A stretch of DNA of 64,000 nt from assembly GCF_014174255.1 (NCBI RefSeq), contig NZ_JABEQJ010000002.1:1-64000 (forward strand). The letters are read 5' to 3'. The stretch's first letter is position 1. Each line of letters begins with the position of its first letter. The stretch comes from Gluconacetobacter sacchari. GTDB taxonomy: Bacteria; Pseudomonadota; Alphaproteobacteria; Acetobacterales; Acetobacteraceae. This document shows positions 45,441 through 54,074 of this stretch, piece by piece. Position numbers and translations under genes: made by a program. The notes under the pieces are model-generated. The model made no database searches. It was not told the DNA's origin and saw only the letters and a program-made list of their open reading frames with translations.

Positions 45441-46586
45441 ATGACGGACGATCCGCCTCCCAACCCCGCCCTGCTGCCCGCGGGCTTTGTCGACCTGCTG
45501 CCTTCCGATGCCGAGGCCGAGGCCGCCGGCATGGAAAGCCTGATGCGGGTCTTCGCCTCGCACGGCTACAGCCGGGTGAAGCCGCCTCTGCTGGAATTCG
45601 AGGACACGCTGCTGAGCGGGTCGGGCGCGGCGGTCGCCGAACAGGCCTTTCGCCTGATGGACCCGGATACGCGGCGGATGATGGCGCTGCGCCCGGATAT
45701 CACCCCGCAGATCGCCCGCATCGCCGCGACCCGGCTGGCCGATGCGCCGCGACCGCTGCGCCTGTCCTATACCGGGCTGTGCGTGCAGGCCAGTGGCGGC
45801 GCGCGCGAGAGCGACCGGCAGATTTCCCAGGCCGGGATCGAGCTGATCGGGCTGGATTCTCCTGAAGCCGACGCCGAAGTCGTGGCGCTGGGTGCCGAGG
45901 CGCTGGCGGTGCTGGGGGTGCCCGGCGTGTCGTTCGACCTGACGATGCCGCCGCTGGTGCCGGCGCTGATCGCGGAAATCGGCTATAGCCCGGCCGAGCG
46001 GCAGGCCCTGATGCGAGCGCTGGACCGCAAGGACGCGGCGGCGGTGGCGAAGCTGGCCGGCGGGCTGGCGCCGGTGCTGACCGAATTGCTGCATGCGGCC
46101 GGGCCGGCCGAGCGGGCCCTGTCGGTGCTGGGCGGGCTGGTGCTGCCCGCGCCCGCGCGGGTGCTGAGCGAACGTCTGGCCGCGACCTTCGCCGCGATCA
46201 CGGCGCGGGTGCCCGACATCCGCCTGACCATCGACCCGGTCGAATTCCGGGGGCTGCATTACCATACCGGCGTGTGCGTGACCGTCTATGCCCGGGGCCA
46301 GCACGAGGAGTTGGGCCGTGGCGGGCGCTATATGTCCAATAACGATGAGCCGGCCTGCGGCCTGACGCTGCGCCCCGAAGCCCTGCTGCGCGCGGCGCCC
46401 GCCAGGGCCGGCCGGGTGCGCGTCTTCCTGCCCGCGGGGAGCGACCCGGCGGTGGGGCGGCGGCTGCGGGCCGAAGGCTATGCGACCGTCGATGGGCTGG
46501 CGCCCGTCGCGGACAGCCGGGCCGAGGCGCGGCGCCTGGAATGCGACATGATCGTCGTCGATGATGGAGTGATGGCGCTGAACTGA
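45441..46586 (+). CDS. hisZ: ATP phosphoribosyltransferase regulatory subunit HisZ
   Basis: A 381-aa histidyl-tRNA-synthetase-like protein without tRNA-charging function. It activates the short form of HisG at the first step of histidine synthesis. It shows [35 protein letters not shown] and the class II motif [35 protein letters not shown] and ELGRGGRY follow, and the anticodon-binding domain is absent. It lies 80 bases before purA. Confidence 0.92.
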   Translation: MTDDPPPNPALLPAGFVDLLPSDAEAEAAGMESLMRVFASHGYSRVKPPLLEFEDTLLSGSGAAVAEQAFRLMDPDTRRMMALRPDITPQIARIAATRLADAPRPLRLSYTGLCVQASGGARESDRQISQAGIELIGLDSPEADAEVVALGAEALAVLGVPGVSFDLTMPPLVPALIAEIGYSPAERQALMRALDRKDAAAVAKLAGGLAPVLTELLHAAGPAERALSVLGGLVLPAPARVLSERLAATFAAITARVPDIRLTIDPVEFRGLHYHTGVCVTVYARGQHEELGRGGRYMSNNDEPACGLTLRPEALLRAAPARAGRVRVFLPAGSDPAVGRRLRAEGYATVDGLAPVADSRAEARRLECDMIVVDDGVMALN

Positions 46587-46665
46587 CGCGCCTGTTAAGC
46601 CGGGCGGCCGATGTCGCCCCTGTCAGGCTGCGTTCCGGCCGGACCGTTTTTCTGAGGAGCTTCTG

Positions 46666-47955
46666 ATGTCCAACGTCACCGTGATCGGCGCCCAGTGGGG
46701 TGACGAGGGAAAGGGCAAGATCGTCGACTGGCTGGCCAGCCGCGCCGATATCGTCGTCCGTTTCCAGGGGGGGCATAATGCCGGCCATACGCTGGTGGTC
46801 GGCGACCAGACCTACAAGCTGTCGCTGCTGCCGTCGGGGCTGGTCCGTGGCAAGATGGGCGTGATCGGCAATGGTGTCGTGGTCGACCCCGAGGCCCTGC
46901 TGACCGAGATCGACCGCGTGACCGCGCAGGGGCTGGAGGTGACGCCGAAAACCTTGCGCATCGCCGAGAACGTGCCGCTGATCCTGCCGGTGCATGGCGC
47001 CATCGACCGCGCGCGCGAAGACGCGCGCGGCGCGCGCAAGATCGGCACCACCGGGCGCGGCATCGGCCCGGCCTATGAGGACAAGGTGGCGCGCCGGGCC
47101 ATCCGCCTGTGCGACCTGGCCGAGCCGGAGACGCTGGACTGGAAGCTGGACGAGCTGCTGCTGCATCACAACACGCTCCTGGCCGGCCTGGGTGCCCCGA
47201 CCTTTACCAAGGCGGCGCTGCTGGAGCATCTGGAGGCGTTGGCGCCGCGCGTGCTGCCCTACATGGACACGGTGTGGGACCTGCTGGACGATGCGCGGCG
47301 GGCCGGACGCCGCATCCTGTTCGAGGGCGCGCAGGCGGTGATGCTGGATGTCGATCACGGGACCTATCCGTTCGTGACCAGTTCCAACACCATTGCGGCC
47401 AATGCGGCGACCGGCAGCGGTGTCGGGCCCGGCAGCGTGGGCTTCGTGCTGGGAATCGCCAAGGCCTATTCGACCCGGGTGGGTGAGGGGCCGTTCCCCA
47501 GCGAGTTGCATGACGAGATGGGGCGCACCCTGGGTACGCGCGGGCATGAATTCGGCACCGTGACCGGCCGCCCGCGCCGTTGCGGCTGGTTCGATGCCAT
47601 GCTGGTGCGGCGCGCGGTGCGTGTGGGGGGGATCAACGGCCTGGCGCTGACCAAGCTGGATGTGCTGGACGGATTGCCCGAGATCCGGGTCTGCGTCGGC
47701 TATGAGCTGGATGGCAAGGAAATCCGCAGCTTCCCGTCGGCTCCGGCGGCGCAGGCGCGTGTGACGCCGGTTTATGAGACGATGGAAGGCTGGAGCGACA
47801 GCACCCGTGGCGCGCGGTCCTGGGCGGACCTGCCGGCGCAGGCGATCAAATATGTCCGCCGGATCGAGGAACTGGTCGAGGCGCCGGTGACGCTGCTGTC
47901 CACCAGCCCGGAGCGCGACGATACCATCCTGATGCGCGACCCGTTCGAGGGCTGA
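46666..47955 (+). CDS. purA: adenylosuccinate synthetase
   Basis: A 429-aa GTP-dependent enzyme joining IMP and aspartate on the way to AMP. It has [17 protein letters not shown] at the N-terminus with the P-loop, [10 protein letters not shown] and [17 protein letters not shown]. It continues with [23 protein letters not shown] and [23 protein letters not shown] ribosome site and a strong terminator bracket it. Confidence 0.98.
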   Translation: MSNVTVIGAQWGDEGKGKIVDWLASRADIVVRFQGGHNAGHTLVVGDQTYKLSLLPSGLVRGKMGVIGNGVVVDPEALLTEIDRVTAQGLEVTPKTLRIAENVPLILPVHGAIDRAREDARGARKIGTTGRGIGPAYEDKVARRAIRLCDLAEPETLDWKLDELLLHHNTLLAGLGAPTFTKAALLEHLEALAPRVLPYMDTVWDLLDDARRAGRRILFEGAQAVMLDVDHGTYPFVTSSNTIAANAATGSGVGPGSVGFVLGIAKAYSTRVGEGPFPSELHDEMGRTLGTRGHEFGTVTGRPRRCGWFDAMLVRRAVRVGGINGLALTKLDVLDGLPEIRVCVGYELDGKEIRSFPSAPAAQARVTPVYETMEGWSDSTRGARSWADLPAQAIKYVRRIEELVEAPVTLLSTSPERDDTILMRDPFEG

Positions 47956-47968
47956 GGCCCGTCACAGG

Positions 47969-48000
47969 AAAGGCCGGACTGGTCAGTCCGGCCTTTTTTT
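47969..48000 (+). terminator. rho-independent terminator of purA (stem also at the rpoH 3' end)
   Basis: A 12-base perfect stem (AAAGGCCGGACT with AGTCCGGCCTTT), a GGTC loop and a seven-T run, 14 bases after the purA stop. It is placed between convergent purA and rpoH and could serve both. Confidence 0.92.
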
Positions 48001-48022
48001 CACGGTTGGAACGGTTGGGTCG

Positions 48023-48907
48023 TCAGGCTGCGCTGGCGCCGCGATGGGCCTCGACCTCGGCCTTCATCGCGGCCTGAACCTTCTCGAAGGCGCGGACCTC
48101 GATCTGGCGCACCCGTTCGCGCGAGATATTGTAGGTGTGCGACAGGTCTTCCAGCGTCGCCGGTTCATCCTTCAGGCGGCGTTCGGTCAGGATATGGCGC
48201 TCGCGGTCGTTCAGCGTCTTCAGCGCGGTATCCAGCAACGCCTTGCGGCCACTGAATTCCTCGCTTTCCGCCAGGGCTTCCTCCTGATTGTCGTGCTCGT
48301 CGACCAGCCAGTCCTGCCATTCGCCCTCGCTGTCGGCGCGCAGGGGGGCGTTCAGGCTGTGATCGGGCGCCGACAGCCGGCGGTTCATGTTGATCACGTC
48401 CTGTTCGGGCACGCCCAGCGATTTCGCGATCTGGTTCACCTGTTCGGGTTGCAGGTCGCCGTCGTCGATCGCCTGCATCTGGCCCTTCAGCCGCCGCAGG
48501 TTGAAGAACAGCTTCTTCTGGGCGGCGGTCGTACCCATCTTCACCAGCGACCAGCTATGCAGGATATATTCCTGGATCGCGGCGCGGATCCACCACATCG
48601 CATAGGTGGCCAGACGGAAGCCGCGATCGGGGTCGAAGCGACGGACCGCCTGCATCATCCCGATATTGCCCTCGCTGATCAGTTCGCCCAGCGGCAGGCC
48701 ATAGCCGCGATATCCCATCGCGATCTTGGCGACCAGCCGCAAATGCGACGTGACCAGGGCATGCGCCGCCTTGGTATCGCCCTTGTCCCGCCAGCTTCGC
48801 GACAGACGCTGTTCGTCTTCCGGCGAGAGCATGGGAAACTTGCGGATGTCCTGGAGGTACCTTGAAAGATTGGTCTCAGGACCAACATTGAGAACGGAAG
48901 AGGCCAT
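48023..48907 (-). CDS. rpoH: heat-shock sigma factor RpoH (sigma-32)
   Basis: A 294-aa sigma factor. Region 2 has LVAKIAMGYRGYGLPLGELISEGNIGMMQAVRRFDP and FRLATYAMWWIRAAIQEYIL. The diagnostic RpoH box QKKLFFNLRRLK lies near residue 135. Region 4 is LNDRERHILTERRLKDEPATLEDLSHTYNISRERVRQIE. ATG 48907 has AAGGAG about 8 bases upstream and gives MASSVLNVGPETNLSRYL, so the longer frame to 49132 is rejected. It directs the heat-shock regulon. Confidence 0.96.
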   Translation of the reverse strand: MASSVLNVGPETNLSRYLQDIRKFPMLSPEDEQRLSRSWRDKGDTKAAHALVTSHLRLVAKIAMGYRGYGLPLGELISEGNIGMMQAVRRFDPDRGFRLATYAMWWIRAAIQEYILHSWSLVKMGTTAAQKKLFFNLRRLKGQMQAIDDGDLQPEQVNQIAKSLGVPEQDVINMNRRLSAPDHSLNAPLRADSEGEWQDWLVDEHDNQEEALAESEEFSGRKALLDTALKTLNDRERHILTERRLKDEPATLEDLSHTYNISRERVRQIEVRAFEKVQAAMKAEVEAHRGASAA

Positions 48908-49159
48908 GGGTCGGACTCCTTTTCCCTGAGGGAGGGTCATGCCCCGCTGATGTCCTAAAGGCACATCTGGCGACAGGGTTGCATGACCGGCCCGTATGAC
49001 GCGTGGATGGACTTCACGTCCCCGCGTGGCACCCCCTCCTAGGGCTGCGCCGCCGCGAGACGTCCATTCCGGCGGTAACGTCACCCGTCGGAGTATGATT
49101 TTCAGCCTATCGGCCCGGTTCGGGAGCGTCAAGGAAGCTCGGCGAGGATTGCCTTAAAA

Positions 49160-50128
49160 CTAAGCAATCTTTGCCAGCAGCGCCTTGAAATCGTCCGGCG
49201 GGGCGGTTTCGAACAACAGCGGCTCGCCGGTGCGCGGGTGGGTGAAGCCCAGTCGCGCGGCGTGCAATGCCTGCCGGGGGAAATCCAGCGCGGCGCGGCG
49301 CGCGTCGTCGGGCAGGGCGCGCGCCGCGGCCGGGATGCGGCGCAGATAGACAGGATCGCCGACCAGCGGATGGCCGGCATGGGCGAAATGCACGCGAATC
49401 TGATGGGTGCGGCCGGTGGCCAGCCGGCATTCCACCAGGCTGAGCGCGCCATGATGGGTGGCGAGGGTTCGGTAATGCGTCAGGGCGGCCTTGCCGCCGT
49501 GCGCGACCACGGCCATGCGCTTGCGGTCGCGCCTGTCCCGGCCGATCGCGCCGTCATATCCGCCGCTGGGGGGGATCATCGATCCCCATGCCAGGGCCAG
49601 GTACGTGCGGTCTATCGTCCGTGTGGCGAAGGCCTCGGACAGCGCCGCGTGGGCCTGTTCGGTCTTGGCCGCGACCATGACGCCGGACGTGTCCTTGTCC
49701 AGCCGATGCACGATGCCCGGCCGCCTCTCGCCACCGATTCCGGTCAGGCTGTCGCCGCAATGGGCGAGCAGGGCGTTGACCAGAGTGCCCTCCTCGTTGC
49801 CCGGCGCGGGATGCACGACCAGGCCGGCGGGCTTGTCCAGCACGATCAGGTCGGAATCCTCGTACAGGATGGCGAAGGGGATGCTCTGGGCGCGAGGGGT
49901 GGCGGGGATTGCCGGGGGCACCCTGATTTCATAACACTGGCCGGGCCGCACCGGATCGGCGGGCTCGCGCAGCACATGGCCGTCGCGCAGCACATGCCCA
50001 GCCTCCATCAGGGCCTTGACGCGCGAGCGCGACAGCGTATCGAGCGCGTCGGCCAGGAAGCGGTCGGTCCGCTGGCCGGCGTGCTCGTCGGTCGCGGTCA
50101 GGCTGAGGGGAGGCGTGTCGTCGGTCAT
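49160..50128 (-). CDS. rluD: 23S rRNA pseudouridine synthase RluD
   Basis: A 322-aa enzyme modifying helix 69 of 23S rRNA. The S4 domain (QRTDRFLADALDTLSRSRVKALMEAGHV) is followed by the catalytic VLDKPAGLVVHPAPGN and HRLDKDTSGVMV with the catalytic Asp. LATGRTHQIRVHFAHAGHPLVGDPVY follows. It lies upstream of rpoH on the same strand. Confidence 0.93.
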   Translation of the reverse strand: MTDDTPPLSLTATDEHAGQRTDRFLADALDTLSRSRVKALMEAGHVLRDGHVLREPADPVRPGQCYEIRVPPAIPATPRAQSIPFAILYEDSDLIVLDKPAGLVVHPAPGNEEGTLVNALLAHCGDSLTGIGGERRPGIVHRLDKDTSGVMVAAKTEQAHAALSEAFATRTIDRTYLALAWGSMIPPSGGYDGAIGRDRRDRKRMAVVAHGGKAALTHYRTLATHHGALSLVECRLATGRTHQIRVHFAHAGHPLVGDPVYLRRIPAAARALPDDARRAALDFPRQALHAARLGFTHPRTGEPLLFETAPPDDFKALLAKIA

Positions 50129-50194
50129 GCACGGCTCTTAACGGAAATCGCCCGGGCGGAACATCATGCCGGGCCGAAATGGATCAGGACGATT

Positions 50195-50590
50195 ATGAAT
50201 GGACAGGGCGTGAGCGCGCAGGGATCGGGCATGGCGGGTTCCAGGGGGCTTCTGGCGGCGGTGATCGGCATGGGGGTGCTGCTGGCCGTGGGCTCGCTGG
50301 TGCTGGTCGCGGTATTGGTTCACCGGATCGCGCATCCTCATCCGGCGGGGAGCGCTCGCCCCGTCGCGGAAGCGGGCGTGGCGCCGGGCGGGGATTATGG
50401 CGAGCTGGTATTGGACGAGCCCGCGGGCACGCATGTCACCGCCCTGACGCGGCAGGATGCGGGGCTGCTGGCCGTTGCGCTGACCGGCGGCGGGCCGGAC
50501 CGGGTCCTGCTGTGGGATGTCGCGCATCGGCGCATTCTCGCCCGTCTGGTCATGAGCCGTGTGCCGGCCCAGGCGGTGCTTGCGCCGTAA
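50195..50590 (+). CDS. small membrane-anchored protein, unknown
   Basis: A 131-aa protein with one N-terminal hydrophobic helix (LLAAVIGMGVLLAVGSLVLVAVLV) and a short outer domain ending in WD40-like wording (GGPDRVLLWDVAHRRILARL). ATG 50195 has AGGA 6 bases upstream; the open frame running back through rluD is not real. Divergent from rluD by 66 bases. No family assigned with confidence. Confidence 0.6.
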   Translation: MNGQGVSAQGSGMAGSRGLLAAVIGMGVLLAVGSLVLVAVLVHRIAHPHPAGSARPVAEAGVAPGGDYGELVLDEPAGTHVTALTRQDAGLLAVALTGGGPDRVLLWDVAHRRILARLVMSRVPAQAVLAP

Positions 50591-50654
50591 TGGACTGAAA
50601 AGGCTCGATCTTGGAAAAAATGGGCCGCAAGCCGATTTTCCTGTTCGGGGTGGC

Positions 50655-50683
50655 TTGCGTCCCCTCTCGCGATGTCATAGAAG
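50655..50683 (+). promoter_or_regulatory. sigma-70-type promoter of tRNA-Glu
   Basis: -35 TTGCGT (50655-50660), 17-base spacer, -10 TAGAAG (50678-50683); the tRNA starts 15 bases after the -10. The -35 overlaps the right arm of a hairpin (CGCAAGCC at 50626-50633, GGCTTGCG at 50652-50659) that may end the upstream gene. Confidence 0.65.
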
Positions 50684-50697
50684 CTGCCTCGTCCAAC

Positions 50698-50773
50698 GTC
50701 CCGTTCGTCTAGAGGCCTAGGACACCGCCCTTTCACGGCGGTAACACGGGTTCGAATCCCGTACGGGACGCCA
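50698..50773 (+). tRNA. tRNA-Glu (UUC), likely integration site
   Basis: 76 bases with encoded CCA. Acceptor GTCCCGT/ACGGGAC, anticodon stem CCGCC/GGCGG around CTTTCAC (anticodon TTC), T arm CGGG-TTCGAAT-CCCG, discriminator G. A tyrosine integrase gene begins 95 bases downstream, the usual layout when an element has integrated into the tRNA 3' end and restored it. Confidence 0.97.
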
Positions 50774-50868
50774 TTGATTTCCTTGAGTTTTTCGAGGAAA
50801 CGGCATGACAAAATCTGGGTTTTTGAGCCAGATTTGAGCCATCGCGAGGAAGGTGCCATCCTCGCGGC

Positions 50869-52065
50869 ATGGCGGACAGCAGCGATAAAGCAAGGGATCA
50901 GGCTGTGACCGGGGGCGGTGGAAACATCGACCCGGCGACCGGGAAAGCCCTGCCCGCCGGTATCTGGTATCGCGGTCCCAAGCAGTATCAGGCCCGCAAG
51001 CAGGTCGATGGCCGGCGCATTCGCAAGACCTTCTCGACCGCTGCGCTGGCTCGACGGTGGCTCAATGAGACCACCGCCAAGGTCGAACTCGGCCAGTTCA
51101 CGGACACCAGCGCGCTCGACAAGGAAACCGTGGGCAAGGTCGTGCAGAAATATGCCGACGAATGCATGGCCGACCGTGAGGCCGACCGGACAGGGCACAT
51201 TCCGGCGATTCTCAGGGACAAGGAGTTGCCTGGGGTCACCATGTCCAAATTTTGCCCGGCTGACGTTCGCGGCTTCCGGGACAGGATGCTGGCGGCCGGC
51301 TATTCCCCGGCAACGGTGGTCAAGCGCATGAATCTGCTGGCGTCGGCGATGCAGCATGCGATTTCGGAATGGGACTTGCCCATCGTCAATCACGCCTCCG
51401 GACGGGTCGTGAAGAGGCCGGAGGGTGCGGATAAGAAGCGCAACAGACGACTCGACGAGGATGAGGACAAGGACGGGAAGACGGAGTTCGACAGGCTGAT
51501 CGTGGCCGTCTCGGATTCCGTCTATCCCGACGATGTGTGGCTGGTTCGCTGGTCGATCGAGCAGGGCACCCGGCGAGGGGAAGCGATCGGTCTGCGATGG
51601 TGCGATGTCGATATCGAACGCCGACTGATCAAGCTGGGCGGCGAGGCTGGCAAGACCAAGACACACAAGCATCAGGAAGAACACGGCCCCGAAATCCGCC
51701 CCCTCACACCAGGGGCAAGACGGCTTCTGTGCGAGAAATTGGCCACATACCCCAAGCCTCCAAAGTCGAGCGACAAGGTGTTCAGCGTAGGCGCCGAGGC
51801 GGCTTTCAGCGTGCGTTACGGGCGGATGGTCAAGCGCGCCGGACTCCATAACCTGACATTCCACGACCTGCGTCATGAAGCGACCAGCCGGCTTGCCAGG
51901 CTGTTGCCAAACCCGTTGGACCTCAAGAGGGTCACGGGACATCGTGACCTGAAGAGTCTGGACAGGTATTATCAACCAGTCCCGGAGAGCATCAGCAAGC
52001 AGATCGAAGAGGCCGAACGGCTGGCTGGCATCATTGCGGCCGAGGAAGACGACGATGGCGAGTAA
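50869..52065 (+). CDS. tyrosine site-specific integrase
   Basis: A 398-aa phage-type integrase. An arm-binding N-terminus (WYRGPKQYQARKQVDGRRIRKTF) is followed by a core-binding SAM-like domain around residues 85-175. The catalytic domain has Arg in IEQGTRRGEAIGLRW, HxxR in TFHDLRHEATSRL, His in VTGHRDL and the nucleophile Tyr in SLDRYYQP. It would integrate and excise the island at the adjacent tRNA-Glu. The stop overlaps the excisionase-like gene by 11 bases. Confidence 0.93.
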   Translation: MADSSDKARDQAVTGGGGNIDPATGKALPAGIWYRGPKQYQARKQVDGRRIRKTFSTAALARRWLNETTAKVELGQFTDTSALDKETVGKVVQKYADECMADREADRTGHIPAILRDKELPGVTMSKFCPADVRGFRDRMLAAGYSPATVVKRMNLLASAMQHAISEWDLPIVNHASGRVVKRPEGADKKRNRRLDEDEDKDGKTEFDRLIVAVSDSVYPDDVWLVRWSIEQGTRRGEAIGLRWCDVDIERRLIKLGGEAGKTKTHKHQEEHGPEIRPLTPGARRLLCEKLATYPKPPKSSDKVFSVGAEAAFSVRYGRMVKRAGLHNLTFHDLRHEATSRLARLLPNPLDLKRVTGHRDLKSLDRYYQPVPESISKQIEEAERLAGIIAAEEDDDGE

Positions 52066-52399
52066 AGAAGAACAGTCGCGCCGCCTGCCGGCCGTGATGG
52101 ATAGCAAGCAGGCCGCAGAATATCTGGGGGTTTCCTACGGGCGCCTGCGGAATCTTCTTTGGCTCGGCCTCGGACCCAAGTCGTTCAGCTTCGGCAAGCG
52201 TGACCGCCGCTTCCGTGTCTCTGACCTGGATGCGTTCATCGCCGCCAAGGTTGGAGACGTGGCGCCTACGACGGCGATCAAGCGCGGTCCAGGCCGGCCA
52301 CGTAAAGGGCGCACGAGCGTTGCGGCGGTAATAGCCGTGAGCGTCTTGGCCGTGACGATTGTGGCCGCCTGGCTAATCATCGCCGCGTCCATGCGCTGA
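52055..52399 (+). CDS. excisionase-like DNA-binding protein with C-terminal membrane helix
   Basis: A 114-aa protein. The N-terminal winged-helix of the excisionase/MerR-like HTH_17 type (MDSKQAAEYLGVSYGRLRNL..GKRDRRFRVSDLDAFIAAK) is followed by an AT-hook-like KRGPGRPRKGR. A C-terminal hydrophobic helix (VAAVIAVSVLAVTIVAAWLIIAA) closes it. The start overlaps the integrase stop, so they are co-expressed. A small HTH protein there is expected to control excision; the membrane helix is unusual for that role. Confidence 0.75.
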   Translation: MASKEEQSRRLPAVMDSKQAAEYLGVSYGRLRNLLWLGLGPKSFSFGKRDRRFRVSDLDAFIAAKVGDVAPTTAIKRGPGRPRKGRTSVAAVIAVSVLAVTIVAAWLIIAASMR

Positions 52400-52420
52400 T
52401 GCCTGGCTCCGCTGCATCGC

Positions 52421-52549
52421 GATTGCTTCGAACTGGCCAAGACCACCGGACACAAGGACCCGCGCATGCTGATGCGGTATTACAATCCCAGCATCGCCGA
52501 TCGGGTCGCCCGGATCAGGGCCAGGGAGAGGGAGTTGGCGATGGGGTGA
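52421..52549 (+). pseudogene. C-terminal fragment of a second tyrosine integrase
   Basis: An open frame without a start reads DCFELAKTTGHKDPRML then MRYYNPSIADRVARIRA to a TGA at 52547-52549. GHKD...MRYY is the end of a tyrosine recombinase catalytic domain, with the His and nucleophile Tyr. The Arg and HxxR parts are missing. It is a remnant of an older integrase, cut off just after the excisionase-like gene. Confidence 0.7.
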
Positions 52550-52826
52550 GGTAAGGGGTGATTTTCCAGGGACATTATGATGTCGGTAAATCACCCCCGA
52601 GGTCCGGCGGTGGATTACGGATGGAATGAATGGTCTAACCCAAAACCACAGGCAGGGTGATGATAGGGAACAATCAAAATTGCACGAGCACGAACAACGG
52701 GAAAAGAGCCGCCTACAACAGAGAGTAGATGCAGCAAGGCACGTTCTGACCCGTTCCACTGCAAAACGCGCGTTTGCTTCACCGGGATTATAAGTCCTCT
52801 CCCGCCATTCATTCTGTCGATTATTC

Positions 52827-53093
52827 TCAAAATAATATAGAAGTATCTATAAATAAATATGCCTCGATGATACCTGTCTGCGGATACCAAAAAGAATTTT
52901 TTTTGAGTTCTTCCTTGCTGTAGGCGTCCTCATCTCCGTCGGGTGAGGTATCCTTAAAATTCAAAATTTCATCATTATTTATGATGAAGTCGATAATTTT
53001 TCTCGAAAATTCGTATCTCTTATAGTTGTTCTTTATTGACGGATCGCTCTCGATCATTTGGATGCAAGATTTTATATAATCTTTATCAATCAA
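52827..53093 (-). CDS. AT-rich ORF of unknown function, 5' end uncertain
   Basis: An 88-aa acidic/lysine-rich protein starting at TTG 53093 with a GGAGAG site: LIDKDYIKSCIQMIESDP.., IIDFIINNDEILNFKD, YSKEELKKNSFWYPQTG. Base use is clearly AT-richer than the flanking chromosome. The same frame stays open another 62 codons upstream to 53279 with protein-like wording (HEHGQFITGYQP, GPWVIVRLAFGHYYEKLQNG) but without ATG or GTG, so the gene may be 5'-truncated. No family recognised. Confidence 0.5.
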   Translation of the reverse strand: MIDKDYIKSCIQMIESDPSIKNNYKRYEFSRKIIDFIINNDEILNFKDTSPDGDEDAYSKEELKKNSFWYPQTGIIEAYLFIDTSILF

Positions 53094-53371
53094 TTTATTC
53101 TCTCCATTTTGGAGTTTTTCATAATAATGGCCGAATGCTAATCTGACAATAACCCATGGACCCGTCCTGTTTGTCGGCTGATACCCAGTGATGAACTGGC
53201 CGTGTTCATGGTGTTGGCTGCTCAGGAATATATACAGGTGACAAATGGGTGTTATCGACCCCGCTGAAGCGCCTACTGGTCAATTAGTGTTGCTCGCCGC
53301 AGCGATATCCAGCACTTGATATTAAGCTTAGCATCAACATTTTTGATAACGTGGACTCAGCGAATTTGGGA

Positions 53372-54070
53372 ATGATTATTATGGCATCAGGGAAGACGCA
53401 TATTTTTCTAGATAACTCTAATATCTTTGGTGGAGCGCAACGTGTCGCCCGTGAGAAAGAAGAGGCGCCATGGCCGAGTGTTCGGGTTGATTATCAGAAT
53501 TTATTTTCGATTATCCGGAGAAACCGGACGTCTTTGGGTTATTCGATGTTAGCTGGCTCAGTCCCGCCAGGAAATGATGCATTATGGGCAGCAGCGCAGA
53601 CTGCCGGTTTTGATACGACGCTTTTGCGACGAGTCGAAAACGACGACGGACGATTAGTCGAACAAGGTGTCGATGAGGCTATTCACCTCAGAATAGGAAA
53701 TACTCTTCTGGATGAAGATAATCCTGGGACTCTTGTGATCTTGACTGGCGACGGAGCCACTACGGAGCAGGGATCTAGCTTCACTAAACAAGTTGAAAGA
53801 GCGGCAAAGCGACAGTGGAACGTAGAAATTTGGTCGTGGAAATTGCAATTATCACCAAAGCTCCGGGATATGCGTTGGAAATATCCGAATTATGTTACGG
53901 TTTATTTTCTTGATGAATGGTATTGGGGTCTTATATTCATAAAGGGCGGCGTGTATAAATTGAAAGATGAAGAGATAACAGTGCTTGGGCGTTCAACTCA
54001 TGGTATTAGGTTAACTGAAGAGGCTTTTGCTGAAGCTATTGACTGCACCCCCGCCGCCAACGCAAAATAA
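53372..54070 (+). CDS. NYN-domain (PIN-like) putative RNase
   Basis: A 232-aa protein, AT-rich. The N-terminal half is a NYN/LabA-type PIN-like domain: THIFLDNSNIFGGAQ (first acidic cluster D-x-S-N), VEQGVDEAIHLRIGN (second Asp) and TLVILTGDGATTEQGS (TGDG motif with the last acidic residues). These form a metal-binding nuclease site. The C-terminal ~90 aa (WKYPNYVTVYFLDEWYWGL..) is not recognised. Starts at 53351, 53372 or 53381 are possible. The last residues (DCTPAANAK) run into the joint with the SRAP fragment, so the C-terminus may be altered. A role in RNA decay or defence is inference. Confidence 0.72.
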   Translation: MIIMASGKTHIFLDNSNIFGGAQRVAREKEEAPWPSVRVDYQNLFSIIRRNRTSLGYSMLAGSVPPGNDALWAAAQTAGFDTTLLRRVENDDGRLVEQGVDEAIHLRIGNTLLDEDNPGTLVILTGDGATTEQGSSFTKQVERAAKRQWNVEIWSWKLQLSPKLRDMRWKYPNYVTVYFLDEWYWGLIFIKGGVYKLKDEEITVLGRSTHGIRLTEEAFAEAIDCTPAANAK

Positions 54071-54074
54071 TGTG

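Larger units (their letters stand above)
50774..54074. mobile_element. integrated element at tRNA-Glu (right end uncertain)
   Basis: From the tRNA-Glu 3' end this stretch holds a tyrosine integrase, an excisionase-like gene, a fragment of a second integrase and an AT-rich segment with a NYN-domain gene. Its right limit here is set where a truncated SRAP gene begins abruptly (54075), which looks like a recombination joint. No copy of the tRNA 3' end was seen to the right, so the real island may extend through 64 kb and beyond. Confidence 0.45.

Noticed and set aside
52615-52890. Minus-strand ORF of 91 codons between the integrase stump and the AT-rich ORF
   Set aside because: It overlaps the better-supported AT-rich frame, changes base composition midway, and shows no recognisable motif.
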